NCBI GenBank assembly: GCA_022836615.1
Contig: MU405254.1
Span: forward strand, 62,001-126,000
Origin: Annulohypoxylon bovei var. microspora
Lineage: Eukaryota; Ascomycota; Sordariomycetes; Xylariales; Hypoxylaceae
DNA: 64,000 nucleotides
Direction of reading: 5' to 3'
This document shows positions 1-12,610 of this stretch, in pieces. The notes beneath the pieces are model-generated. The model worked only from the letters and a program-made list of their open reading frames with translations. It had not been told where the DNA came from and made no database searches. The number at the start of each line of letters is the position of its first letter. Positions within the stretch are counted from its first letter, which is position 1. Made by a program: the position numbers and the translations under genes.

Positions 1-1120
1 GGCTTCGAACACGTGGAAAAGTCGTGATGGTGCCCCCTTAGCCTTAGCCTGAACAGCTTCGACTCCTAGTCGCCTTCGAAATAGAAGATGTTTTTTCTTC
101 CTTCCCCCACTTTTAACGTCTGGCACTAAAACATCATCAGATGGATAAGATCCGAATCTCGTCATCCAAGAGGTCACGGAGGTAAGGGTATTCCTACACA
201 CATCTTTAACCACATTAGAAAGCATTAATACAATACCTCCCGAAACGCGAGTGTTCCTTAGCTTTCACCCACCAAGCCATTGAAGAGGAGTGTGGTAATT
301 TCCAAGGTTCTCAACGTAGCAAACAATAGGTCGTGGCGGCCTATTACCCCCAATATCCCCCACGTGTGGTGATTAATCCCAGGGATAGTAAATTGACGGT
401 TAGAGATCAGTAATTTAAGAGAAACTCTTTCCACCACGATGTCGCAAGTCTAAAAGCAAAATACGTACATAGTGAGGTACATATCTAGTAGAAAGCCGAA
501 ACAAGGAAATCAGTCAGTTGAGATCTGCTTACTACCTGTCAAGCCTCATGTACTACCTACCTAAGCTATCCGCGGTCACTACCGTATGTATTTTCGAATG
601 GGTCAGGATGTAGTTCTGCGGCAGCAAGATCGGCAGAGGGTTTAATTCAGAGCGCGGCATTCGGTCCGCAGATAGGTAGGATTGCCATGTGGTCGGCTCG
701 GTAAGGGACGTCCCTTTTATCACATCACACCAGATCCTATCGTATCACACTCAATGCACACACATACGCGCTGGCCCTGATGCATACTAGGTAGGTCAAC
801 TCAGATGAGCCTCATGAGGGAATTACCGGGCTAAGTCAGATTTCGCGCGGCAATCTTGTAATGCCAAGACTTCATCTAAGAATCTCGTTCATGTATGTGG
901 AGGGTAGAGGTTAGAGGGTAGGGGTAGGGGGTAGCACACCAGCAAAACACGAACTACCGTTATCGTCAAGTGTACTGTAGTCAGCGTAGTTAATAGGGTA
1001 GCCGTCAAGGTAGGCAGGTAGATAGGTAGGTAGGTACCTAGGTAAATTTCATCGTGATGATTATGTAGACCTCTTACCTATTGCAACTAAATGTTCTTTT
1101 TTTACTTATTTTCTTGCCAA
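1..1120. other. Intergenic, no gene seen
   Basis: I see no supportable coding region here. It contains a G-rich GGTAGGGG-like run around 899-936 and a TAGGTAGGTAGGTACCTAGGTA-type repeat around 1015-1045, which recurs in other intergenic regions of the window. Confidence 0.6.
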
Positions 1121-2071
1121 TTATGGCCACACTTCAACCTTCTCCCACCCATCCTCCACAAGTCCACCCGGCGTCGTGGGCTCTGCCTTGCCACCACCAA
1201 CAAACGTATACAACCACCTTTGAGCGCGCTCCGGGTCGCTCAAGTCGGCTTGGTCCAGCTCATCCGGCACGATAACCACGACCCTAAAGTTCGCCCTCGC
1301 GACCTCGTCATTCGAGTCCGTAACCTTCTGCCCTAGCTTCAACCTATCGTCTGCCACCGGCAGCGCCACCGGTGATCCCGGAGGCGGGTTCCGGAACGTA
1401 CCCCTCATCTGGGGACTCAGATTTCCGAAATGAGCCGTGATCTCGCGGTTGAAGCTCCATTGTTCGCCGTCGGGGCTATGGTCAGGGTCCTTCCTCCGCA
1501 TGCGCGCCATAAGTGTGGAGATGACCTGTTTCCCCTCGGATGAGTCCTCGACGTCCGGGGCGAGCACGTACGCCTTTCCTCGGACGCGCCACTGCGTGCT
1601 CGTCTCCTTGGCCCAGAACACAGCCTCGACAGGCGCGCCGCCTCCCGAGCCCTTCAGTTTTCCATCATGCTCGCCACCGGCTTCAACGCCAAATAGTTCA
1701 GCCATCTTATCCATGCGGCAGTCCGTGGTGAGCGTCAGAAAGTCACTATCGTAGAGGTCCGGGTTTAATTCCACGTCATTCTTAGGATTCACCGGCAGGC
1801 CGGCAAATAAACCACGGAAGACGCATGTGCGGGTTCGGGGCGAGTAGGTGGTACCAGTTGAAGAGGCCGTCTTCCGGACCGTGCCCAGGCCAAATTCAGG
1901 GGACGGCATTGTTTCTATATGCTCTAAGAAGAGCTTCCGCCAGGGCGCCGGACCTAGTGTAGATGATGTTGCCATTGTGCAGCGGATGAGAGGTTCGTAA
2001 ATGAGGTGATTTGCGACCTGTGAGAGCCGCAATGATGACGAGATGCTTGGGCGGCGGACGAGGCGCTGCAT
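1121..2071 (-). CDS. Alr4036-family FMN-binding pyridoxamine-phosphate-oxidase-like protein
   Basis: Single-exon gene. The body starts with the family hallmark APWRKLFLEHI and continues through FGLGTVR, SPRTRTCVFRGLF, a DCRMDKM segment and a C-terminal RWLYTFVGGG region, which is the order seen in the fungal and plant Alr4036-type PNPOx family (split-barrel flavin binders of unclear substrate). Two starts are possible. ATG at 2071 gives 316 aa with a basic, Ser-rich, acid-free N-terminus (MQRLVRRPSISSSLRL) that looks like a mitochondrial presequence. ATG at 1975 (MATSSTLGPAPWRK) gives 284 aa and is the usual family start. The frame is open a little further upstream, but only to a TTG. This is not the canonical PDX3, which lies separately near 34.2 kb. 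The enzyme activity is not known from sequence. Confidence 0.85.
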   Translation of the reverse strand: MQRLVRRPSISSSLRLSQVANHLIYEPLIRCTMATSSTLGPAPWRKLFLEHIETMPSPEFGLGTVRKTASSTGTTYSPRTRTCVFRGLFAGLPVNPKNDVELNPDLYDSDFLTLTTDCRMDKMAELFGVEAGGEHDGKLKGSGGGAPVEAVFWAKETSTQWRVRGKAYVLAPDVEDSSEGKQVISTLMARMRRKDPDHSPDGEQWSFNREITAHFGNLSPQMRGTFRNPPPGSPVALPVADDRLKLGQKVTDSNDEVARANFRVVVIVPDELDQADLSDPERAQRWLYTFVGGGKAEPTTPGGLVEDGWEKVEVWP

Positions 2072-2092
2072 TAATTTTAATGAAGCAAGCAA

Positions 2093-2758
2093 TTACCCCT
2101 TTATGTACATGTAAGTCGTGGTTGTAAGCGTTTATCTCCAATAATGATGATTAAACAGTTACATCTCTAGAGGGGCTATTTTGAAGTACCTATTGGAAAG
2201 ATATGCCGTCATTATCCGGGTCTTTGGAATAGTGCACTAACATAATCAAACCACTAAACGCTGAGTCACATAATACAGTAATTATAACACATCACGAAAA
2301 GACACAACAGAGCAAAATAACAATTTAAATAATTATATATACAAAACATGTATACGTATACACGTATACACATAACACACCTATACGTACATACTATACA
2401 TATATATACATGTATCCAAAGCATGCCTCATAATAGGTACATATACGCCATTCCATATGCCTTATACAGAAATCATTCACTCATAAATGGCGTGAGCCTA
2501 ATCAATGTCTAATGCAGTGTTCCTACATATCTATACGTCGAGTAGTTTTTTTTTTTAATAAAACCTTACGAAGGAAGGAGACGATATGACTATCTAACTT
2601 TTATGCTCCTCGAAACAAACCCTAGTATCATAATCTTGTAAAAAAGATTGTCTACGAACGTGAAGGCGCGTTGGGTAATACCATGGAAATGCGTCTAATT
2701 TTCAACCGGACATGACCAAAGCAAGCAGGGCCATTCGGCAGTAAAGACCGTATCTCAT
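2093..2758. other. Intergenic region between two minus-strand genes
   Basis: This is the 3' flank of the URA2-type gene and the upstream flank of the flavoprotein gene. It is AT-rich and holds an alternating purine-pyrimidine tract at about 2330-2415. I see no coding sequence. Confidence 0.6.
2330..2415. repeat. Alternating TA/CG/CA purine-pyrimidine tract
   Basis: Runs such as TATATATAC, GTATACGTATACACGTATAC and ATATATATACATG alternate purine and pyrimidine for most of about 85 bp. It is simple-sequence DNA between two genes and the kind of composition that can adopt unusual helical forms. No gene is implied. Confidence 0.6.
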
Positions 2759-5700
2759 CTATAAACTCGTCAGTACGCCTTTCGTAACCACGAAGGGTCT
2801 TCCATAAGTACTCACCTGTCTGAAATAAGCCGCGCGTTGATCGTAATCAACCTCCTCTGCAACCTCCTCGTTTCTGGGGAGAGGATGTAGCACACGTGTC
2901 GTCTGCTTAGCATGTTTGAGAGTTGCGTTGTCGATGCGGTATGAGTTCTTGACCTTCTCATAAGCCTCAACGCTTGGGAAGCGCTCTTTTTGCACTCTTG
3001 TACAATATAGCACATCACTCCTAGATAAGATTTCCGGCGTGAGCTCTTCGGATTCGCAAAGCAACTGTCCAGATTCTTTGAGCAGACTGCGAACTTCGGC
3101 CGGAAGTGCCAGCGACTTTGGTGAAACCAGCTGGACCTGAACCTGATAGTGTCGCAGCAGGTACACTAATGAGTGCACTGGCCGCCCGTAAAGGAGGTCA
3201 CCAATGAAGGTGATAGTTAAGCCTTGTACGGTACCAAGCTCTTCACGAATCGTGAAGAGGTCGAGGAAAGCTTGCGTTGGATGCTCCTTGCTTCCGTTGC
3301 CACCATTTATGATAGGGACCTTGCTATACTTCCTCGCCACATCAACCGATGATTCTTCAGGGTGGCGCAGTACGATAGCATCCCCGTAGCATTCAAGTGT
3401 CCTGAGTGTATCTTGAAGAGTCTCTCCTTTCTGGACCGAGGAATGCGTTGTCGTGATGGGTATGGTCCTACCTCCTAGGCGTTGCATAGCGGCATCAAAA
3501 GATGCTGAGGTGCGTGTCGATGGCTCATAGAACATAGTGCAAAGGACCCGACCACGCAAAATATTGAGAACACCCTCTCTATCGACACCGAGACGCATCT
3601 CTTGAGCTACAGTAAACAGTAAATGAAGGTCGGACCGGGTGTACTGCTTGACGGAAAGAACATGCGCACTTTTAAACGCCGATGGTTGCATGAGAAGATC
3701 ACGTAGGGAATCAACGAAAGGTGCCCGTGCAGGACCCGGCAAACCGAAATCATCCATCGTAGGCGCGCTTCGCGAGGTAGGACGTATTGTATCCACCTCA
3801 CTGTCCACCAAGCGCGGAATACCTGCTGGTTTACCAAGGCTAGAAAGGCGACGAGCACGGAGAGCGTCGAGCGGGTGAGATGGCTGGGGAATCGACTTCA
3901 TAGGCGGCGACATAGGTGCAGGCAGACTGCCGTGGGTAGACATATCCTTCCCAAGTGGAGAGATTGGGAGAAGTTCTCCATCGAGGCAGACTGTCTTGCT
4001 ATCGAAAGTAACCCTTTGCACAGCCCCGCGCATGGTCTTGCCAGCGAATGGTGACCACGAAGATGTTCTAGGTACAGCGTACGGGCGGTCGATCTCGACT
4101 TCAACAGATGTTCCAATTTGCTCGTGAAGTTCGAATATCTCCTTCGGGTTATCGTAAAGGCGCATCTTCACGTCATCAATAGTCAACTTGCCTTCGGTAA
4201 CAGAGGTTAACAGGAGAGGCAAGGCATCAGCAATACCGACTGTAGGGTCTGCGATGACTACCGAGTTTGCATCAGATTGCGTGGTATGTGCAAGCTGGTA
4301 CGGAAGACTACCAATAGAGAATACATCTATCGTGCTGAGATGATCCCAAAGTGCCTTTTGGTCTTCAGGCTCAGGAAGACATTGACACTCAGGGAAGTCC
4401 TTCCGCGACAAGTACAATGAATAGATTGACACATCACAAGTGACACTTAAGCCTTTCTGCTTGCTTAGAGAAATAAGACGAATATCTTCCTTGGTCGTGA
4501 CACTTGTGACGTGAATGCGTCTGTTGTGAAGGCTCGCGAGTAGTAAAATAGAAGCGAGATCCGTTGTTTTCGCATCAGTCAAGATGGGCTTATGGGTGGG
4601 CCATGAATCAAAATGCGCGGTGACCGCAGCGACCTTGCTGATATTGTCTGATAGATGGTTGAACGGAATGAAAAGCGACCCAACCTCTCCTGTCACTTGG
4701 CTGATCTGGTCGGCGTTACTGGAGGTGGCTGAAACAGAAAAGTTGAAATCGCAATAGCCGCCGCGCTTACTGCTTTGCTGGGCAATCTTCAGCGTTCTGG
4801 CATCGGTAATGGCGCCTTCAACGCCCATGGGCATAATCCGTATCATGCTGAAGCCAGAGGCCACTGAAGCCCTGGTAACAGCCTGGAGATCGTTGCTGCT
4901 CTGGGTACCAATTCCGGGCACAAAAGCTGCGATATTTATCAACCCCGGAAGAACAATCGTACGGTGACTTGTCTGATAGTCACGGTTGCTAATATCTAGC
5001 TCGAAATGCCTTGCGATTGCCTCGATGAGGATCTTGGCATTCTTGACGTTTGTGACCAATGGGATCTGGTAATCCACAGCCATTCGCCGAGTCTGGTATC
5101 CCTTACTCATATAATTGGCAGGCCGGCGATACTTATTGTTAGATGGTAGGTTGATGTAGAGGTTGATCATGTTCTTTGCCAAATGCTGCGTGAGCGAGAA
5201 CTCAGATCTTTGGTCGTCTTCCTCGTTGCTAAGTACTTCCAAAAATTGGACAGGAATTCCATGTTCTTGAAGGAAGTCGGCGGTACCTGCAGTGGCGAAT
5301 AGCTTATATCCCATTTTCTGCAATTTCTCGACCGATGGAAGCATCTCCTTTTTATCCTTGTAAGAGCCAATCGAAAGTAGGATGTTGCTCTTTGGGATTT
5401 TGAAGCCCGTCGACATCAATGCTTTGAGATACGCCTCATATTTATCCATACCAAAACAAGCGACTTCTCCAGTCGAAGCCATCTCCACGCCCAGTACTGG
5501 ATCAGCCCCAGAAAGTCTCGAGAAACTGAATTGTGGAACTTTCACTCCAACGCAATCTGGCTGTAGAGTGGTTGGTGGGTATTCAGCGAAGGGGATGCCC
5601 ATGATTGCCTTTGTCGCCATCTCAATCAGATCAACCCCCATGACCTTCGACACGAAGGGGAATGAACGCGAGGCTCGAACATTACATTCAATAACCTTGA

Positions 5701-8700
5701 TGTCGTTGTCCTTTGCAATGAATTGAATGTTGAATGGACCGGTAACATTAAGTTTGGCGCCAATCTTCCGCGTAGCCTCTTCGATACGTTGGATTGTGGT
5801 CGGTTCAAGATCCTGCGGTGGTAGAATAAGAGTCGCGTCGCCAGAATGAACACCAGCATTCTCGACATGTTCGGAAATGAAATGTCCAACCACAGTTCCG
5901 TTCTTAGCAATGGCGTCCATTTCAATTTCCTTAGCATTCTCAATATACTTCGTGATCACCACAGGGTGTTCCCGTGAAACCTCAGCAGCCTGCTCTAGGT
6001 ATAACTGGAGATCGGCTTCTGAATACACGGTATTCATAGCAGCACCCGACAGGACGTATGAAGGCCGAACCAAAACTGGATACGAGACCTTTCGGCAAAA
6101 GCTCCTAGCATCCTCAAAGCTTGTGAGTTCTTTCCAGGTCGGTTGGTCGACTGCGATTTCATCAAGCATACGCGAGAACTTATAGCGATTCTCCGCCCTA
6201 TCAATCATCTCCGGCGAAGTTCCCAGAACCTTTACACCCGAACGAAGGAGAGGTAGAGCGATGTTATTAGGTGTTTGACCACCCATAGCACCCAAGATTC
6301 CACTAGCCGATTCCATCTGGTATATATCAAGAACTGACTCCAAATTGATATTCTCAAAATATAGACGGTCTGCTTCATCATAATCGGTGGACACCGTCTC
6401 GGGATTAAAATTCACCATGATTGTCTTGAATCCAGACTCCCGAAGGGTGCGAATGGCTCTGACTGAACACCAGTCGAACTCGACGGATGATCCAATACGG
6501 TAGACACCCGACCCGAGTACCATTACACCATGATCATCGAAAACGACATCGTGTGTAGAGGAGTTGTATGTGAGGTAGAGATAATTGGTATAGGCAGGAA
6601 ACTCGGCGGCCACGGTATCGATCTGTTTGGCGTATGGAGTGATTCCAGCTTCCAATCTCATACGTCTCACTGCTAGCTCGTTGGAATCCCAAAACTTAGC
6701 TAGTTGACGATCGCTAAATCCAAGTCGCTTGGCCTGAAGAAGTATATCGATGTTTAGGGAGATTTGGCTGGTGTTGTACTTGATCATCTCCTTGCTGAAT
6801 TGGCTTAGACCCATTAGCTTGTGCAGAAACCATTTATCAATCTTAGTGAGTTCCCAGATTCTGTCCACTGAATATCCAGCGTGCATAGCATTCGCAATAG
6901 CGAAGAGACGTTGATCGGATGGAGTTTGTAGCTCGTCGTCGATTGACATGAGGGCCTTAGTTTCTCCAAAACCAAGATTGTGGAAATCTATAGCTCGGAT
7001 TGCCTTCTGAATGGCTTCCTCGAACGTTCTTCCAATACTCATAACCTCACCAACACTCTTCATCGACGAACCAAGTTGGGTAGACACTCTTGTGAACTTC
7101 TTCAAGTCCCACCGGGGCATCTTGACGACGACATAATCCAAAGACGGTTCGAAGCAAGCACATGTTACCTTTGTGACTGAGTTTTTTATTTCCTTTAGTG
7201 GAATGCCGAGACCTAATTTGGCAGCGATGAAAGCAAGTGGGTAGCCAGTTGCTTTGGATGCTAGGGCGGATGATCTCGAAAGTCTTGCATTGACTTCAAT
7301 GATGCAATACTCCTTTGAAAACGGATTCAAGGCATATTGAATATTACATTCTCCCACTACGCCTAGATGCCGGATGACGTTGACTGCTGTTGTCCGTAGC
7401 ATATTGTAGTCCTCATCCGACAACGTTTGCGATGGAGCCACAACGATGGAATCGCCTGTATGAATACCGAGAGGGTCGAAGTTTTCCATGTTGCAGACGG
7501 TGATGCAATTATCTTGAGCATCTCGCACGACTTCGTATTCAATTTCCTTCCAGCCTTTCATGCTTCGCTCGATTAGAACCTGTGGGCTTGCTGCTAGAGC
7601 CTTATTGCAGAGATCTAAGAGTTCAGCTTCATTGTTGGCAAAGCCACTGCCAAGCCCACCAAGAGCGTAAGCAGCTCTGACGATTACAGGGAAGCCAATG
7701 TCCTGAACAACACGCATTGCTTCATCTACACTGCTTGCAGAGGCGGATTTGGCGCACTTCTCACCAATAGAATCCATACTACGAGCAAACAACTCCCGAT
7801 CTTCCGTCGTAATAATCGTGTCAATAGGAGTGCCTAGCACCTTGACACCGAGCTCATCAAATTCATCCTTGAGTTGGATGCCGACTTGCAGGGCAGTTTG
7901 TCCGCCAAATGTAACGTATATTGCGTCTGGGCGTTCATGAATAATGACTTTGCGGACAAACTCAGCAGTGACGGGAAGGAAATAGACTTTATCGGCGAGA
8001 CCCTTCGAAGTCTGGATCGTCGCAATGTTAGGGTTGATGAGGACAGTGTAAATGCCTTCTTCTTTCAAAGCCTTGATGGCTTGGCTTCCGGAGTAGTCGA
8101 ATTCGCCTGCCTGTCCAATGCTAAGGCCACCGCTTCCAAGAATGAGAATCTTCTTGACGTTGACCAGGGGGTGTAGCCTCTCATTTTCTTCAGTGGTGCC
8201 CCCAGGGAACTTGACTGGAGAGTCAAGAAGTTCCGGATTCTTGGCACAACTGACAATAGTATTGATAAAGACGTCAAACAGAAATTCTGTATCGCGAGGA
8301 CCTGGTGTGCTTTCCGGATGAAACTGCACACTGAAAAATGGCTTGCTAACATGCATAATACCTTCATTACTACCATCGTTGGCGTTCACAAACAACTCCT
8401 TCCACTCCTCTGGAAGTGTTCCGGCATCGACTGCGAAACCATGGTTCTGCGAAGTAATATGGCACTTCCCGGTTACCATGCTCGTGCAGGGAATATTGTG
8501 TCCTCGGTTGCCGAACTTCATCTTAGCAGTCTTTGCCCCGGCCGCTTGGGCGAGTAGCTGGTGACCAAGACAAATGCCAAACACCGGCGTACGATTGGCC
8601 TTCATCGCCTTGGCAATTTGCTCTACGGGTTCGCGCATGACGGCAGGATCACCGGGTCCATTTGAGATGAAGAGACCATCATATTCCTCTCCAGAACCGC

Positions 8701-9561
8701 TGGCAAAGTCATAATTCCATGGGCACACAAGCACCTCGACGCCTCTGTTCAAGAAGCATCTAAGCTGGTTATTTTTCATTCCGACATCCAGGCAGAGTAC
8801 ACGAAGAGGACGTCCCGATGGATGTTTGAGTGCCGAAGATGGGGCCGGCTTATAGAGTTGAGGTTGTTGGATAGAGACTGAAATTCTATGAGTATACTAA
8901 GACTGGTACTTTGTCTATGGGGGCACTCACCCTCAGCCACAAGGTTCTTCGTATTGGGATTGACCCAATCGATTGAATCGAAGTGCGGCTTCCAGTCCTT
9001 CTTAATTTGATGGCTCACGACGTTATTGGCACCGTGGGTTGTTCCATTTGTCAAGCCTTGCTTTTGTAACAACATTCGGCCTAGCATACTACCTTCCTGT
9101 CGAATACGCTCTGTCAGAGCCCTCGTATCGACGCCGTACATGGCAGGAACTCCCTGCTCTTTTAACCATGTTCCCAGGGAGGACGTCGCGAGGAAGTGTG
9201 AGAAATCTTCGCCGGAGTAGGAAGATACGACAAGGCCGGCGATGTGAATCTGAGAAGACTCGAAATGTGCGGGACGGTCACGAAGTAATTCGTCCATCGT
9301 CTCTCTAGAAGGTACACCATAATTTCCCACGAGGGGAAATGTGATTACGAGAATCTGTCCACGATACGAAGGGTCTGTTACCGACTCTGGGTATCCAACC
9401 ATACCTGTCTGGAAGACTAGCTCTCCAGCGATACTCTTCTTGGCACCAAAGCTGTATCCTTGATAGGAAGAGTGATCCTCGAGGTCAAGACACATAAGGC
9501 CTTCTTCCCCAGAGCCCACAATCCGCGCAGAGGCGGGCTGATAGTGTATGGAATCCTCCAT
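2759..9561 (-). CDS. URA2: URA2-type carbamoyl-phosphate synthase / aspartate carbamoyltransferase (with dead DHOase domain)
   Basis: Multifunctional enzyme for the first two steps of de novo pyrimidine synthesis, known in fungi as URA2, pyr-3 or pyrABCN. Exon 1 is 9561-8931 and exon 2 is 8877-2759. The 53-nt intron (8930-8878, donor GTGAGT, acceptor TTTCAG) joins NLVAE to VSIQQPQLY in frame, giving 2249 aa. The glutaminase domain has the nucleophile Cys near residue 313 in GICLGHQ and the His/Glu pair in VQFHPES near 397-399. The two CPSase halves begin near residue 450 (LILGSGGLSIGQAGEFDYSG). A dihydroorotase-like linker follows but reads PGLINIAAFVPG where active enzymes carry an HxH metal site, so it should be inactive. 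The C-terminal ATCase has FYEPSTRTSASFD (carbamoyl-phosphate loop) near residue 1993 and HPLPRNEEV near the end. In this family UTP feedback-inhibits the protein. Confidence 0.97.
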
Positions 9562-12428
9562 TTCGAGCCGTGCTAGCCACCAACTCGTGGGAGATGCTGG
9601 TGTTTGAGCTTAATGGGGGTTTTTGGAAGAAGGTGAGGAGAGCGGTTGATTGGAAGCAGCAACTAGGAAGCTCACAAGTAGAGCTTTCTAAGGCTGCAAA
9701 GAAGTAGTCTGCTCAGAATATCATGTCGTCGTAAAACTCAATTGACAATTCCAAGATAATCGTCTCCTCTACAAATTTCGACTATGGAGCTGAAGAGGAA
9801 AAAAAAAATTAGCTCTGACCAAGAAATTTTCATATTTTTTTTTCAGTTCGTCCCTCCTATTTCGTACTACATACAAGCTCCCGCTTTGAATGGTTGGCGG
9901 GGCTTCCAATTGTAATGCAGTACTACGTAAGAGTCCCGCTCACGGTGTCCAATCAGCGATAAGTATCTTGAATCAAGCATTAGCTTACCAGGGTCCTTTC
10001 AACCTAAATTCGATACCTTTTTCTTATTTCATTAATCACGTCATATATAAAATAGAACAAACTTACGAAATCTACTCTATTTCAAAATATATTACCAATT
10101 TAATTAGATTACCGGTAATGAATAAAACTCATTCGTTTAAGTATCACTGCTTGAATAACCACGGGCTACGTCTACGTACATACAAAAACTTCAATTACGT
10201 AGCGGGGTACAAACTTTCATGTACCTAATGGATGCAAACGTCTCCAAGATTACCTCAGCATCCCACCAAGCCCCTCCTTTAAAAAAACTTAGGTTACAGC
10301 CTCCAAAACTCACACAAACTAATAATAAAAAAACTATTACCAAACTCTCCATCTTCAAAAGCCTTCGTGTTATATACTTATTTAAGGTAAGTATCTATGT
10401 AAAATAATTACCTAACTTACCTACCTAAATCAAGATAAAGTTAAGGTCTTAGCTCTTGAAAAGACTCGAAATAAGTACGTGATTAATTGCTAAAATTGTC
10501 GAAGGAGCCTCAATTACCGGACTAATGAACATTACATGAAAGCATATTACCCGATATTAAACTTAAAAAAGAGATAATATTCTTAGCTAATGGCCATTAG
10601 GGATAACACTAACTGCCGATATAAAATTTAAAATATGTTTCCATCATCAATATCACTTTAACATACCTAGTATCGTAATGGAAACCATCTTTGAGTTTAT
10701 AATCACGATCGACTTATGAGTTACTCATTTGTTAAAAATATATTTATATAAAGAAGCCTAGTAGCAACAACTTTACACAAGGACAGGACTTGGGGGGCCT
10801 TGAGTTAGAAGCAGTATTCTTGGGATAGCGGAAGTCCCATTACTCTAATATCCCGCGCCAATTATAACTTGACTGTCTACTGTGAGATACCTATCATCCA
10901 AACCGACACAGGGCTTTTCATCTATTGCCAGAGGTCTTCTCTGCCTTGCCACGCCTCGCCCCTTGGGGAGGATGGCCTTGAGGTCTGGACCAGGGACCCA
11001 GCAGGATGGGAGCTCAGCCCTTAGGGGACCATTGGAGCTAGTCCTGGAACAGAGCAGACAAAGGGCACACTATGTATGTATACCGCATTCCGTAGGCACA
11101 AGGGGTTAGAGCTCCTTGCGCAACAACTAAGTTGTTTCTCCATCTGCTAGGTTTGCATCATGACATCTATGCCGTCCTTATGAGTATCTATGAAAGCACA
11201 TTCTTACCTATGATTTCCCTTAGCTTTCTATCTCTCTTTTTATTTACTTTTTATGTTAGTAGCTATTGGATAGCCACTTGCTATCTATCGACAGGATTGG
11301 TCCTATAGCCCTTTGATGCTAAATACACCCGGCTGTTTCTTCACACTTATGGTTCAAATATTGTTTTTGACTTCACTTCTACGGATCGATAGTGTATAGT
11401 AAAGAGCGCTATCATTGGTGTTGCAACCTCTGACATTGTACATGGAAAATTAACCGCCGTGGTTACAATATATCCTACTAAAAAGAATATGCTAACTAAT
11501 GTTAACTGTGGACCTTAGTTCAATTGTTGTGGTGTATTAGCTATCGACTTATTCATTGACTCAATAATGATATTACTGAATTTTTTCCACTAGATACCTA
11601 TATGTGGAATGTTAAATTGCGATCACTACAGACGGATGATGAATATACATAGTTAAGAACTACAGTATTTGATGTTCTATTCATATTATTTATAATATTT
11701 TATAGGTATGGGCTACCTCTTAATTTTACTAAATCGATGGCCTCCCATTGTTTCGTTAGCCGCTTAAAGGCCCTTTTGTGCAGATGTCATTGTTTATCAT
11801 AGAATCAACATCTTGGTGTTTATATCGGCAGATATGATACCCATTGGTATGTCTTTTGACATATACGTGGAGTTTCTTAATTCTCCCTTTACGGAGATTA
11901 TCGACAGCATCATATTGATATCTCTCTGGAATGGTATTTTACCCAATAGGGCTTCTGATTTTTAGGGCTAGGGTAAAGCCTAGAACGATATGCTGTTATA
12001 TTATACTTCTCCGAGTTGTTCTAAGTTGGCCTTGATCCCTACACCTGGGCTACCTCCATCACCTTTCCAAGCACCGATCTTTCCAGTGTATATAATTGTC
12101 TAGTTTAGGTACCGCGAAACTAATTGTTACAAATTTCTACTTCATTTGTTATTGACTGCTAACCTTATACTATCATCGTTACAATCAAATCAATAATACA
12201 TATGGGTTCATGATGATTACGGCGCATTCATGACTAGGTATGTAGTCGTCCGCCACTGTCGACCCTAAGGGTATTTCGGGATGTCTTGGCCCAATAGATT
12301 GTGAATTCATCCTCGTCTTCTGCTAATGGCAATATATGATATGGGGAAACATATCTTGGGGTTAATCTAGGCGGTTTTCGGAAGCTAAAACTCTCATGCC
12401 TAGGTACGGAAGGCAAAAGTCGAACGTA

Positions 12429-12610
12429 TCCCCTTAACTGGCAGTTGTCCCTAGACGGGGTTTAATAAATACCTAGAGTATTATTCACCTGACTAGGTAG
12501 GTATTAACTAATAAGAATCCAGCTTTTGTGGGTGTCGGTGGGCTGTTACCTGTGCTTAGGTGTATCCTATCTGATGAACGCTGTTTGGGGACAACTGCCA
12601 GTTAAGGGGA
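12429..12610. mobile_element. MITE-like element with perfect 23-bp terminal inverted repeats
   Basis: The left arm TCCCCTTAACTGGCAGTTGTCCC reads from 12,429 (arm written here in two parts: TCCCCTTAACTGG, CAGTTGTCCC). The right arm ending at 12,610 is its exact reverse complement over 23 bases. The 182-bp element has no coding capacity, which fits a miniature inverted-repeat transposable element. The left flank is TA but the right flank is AA, so a TA target duplication of the Tc1/mariner/Fot type is suggested but not proven. Family unknown. Confidence 0.6.

Noticed and set aside
899..940. Telomere-like GGTTAGAGGGTAGGGGTAGGGGG stretch
   Set aside because: Only a few irregular units in an interior, gene-flanked location; no TTAGGG array.
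8776..8885. Extension of the first URA2 exon past 8931 to a stop at 8776
   Set aside because: It reads through the intron; the tail has no family similarity, while splicing at 8930/8878 restores the expected sequence.
10882..11109. 75-codon open frame in a GC-richer island
   Set aside because: No motif, no splice context and unconvincing composition; may be repeat debris.
12234..12416. 60-codon minus-strand open frame beside the MITE-like element
   Set aside because: Short, no recognisable domain, in a decayed intergenic region.
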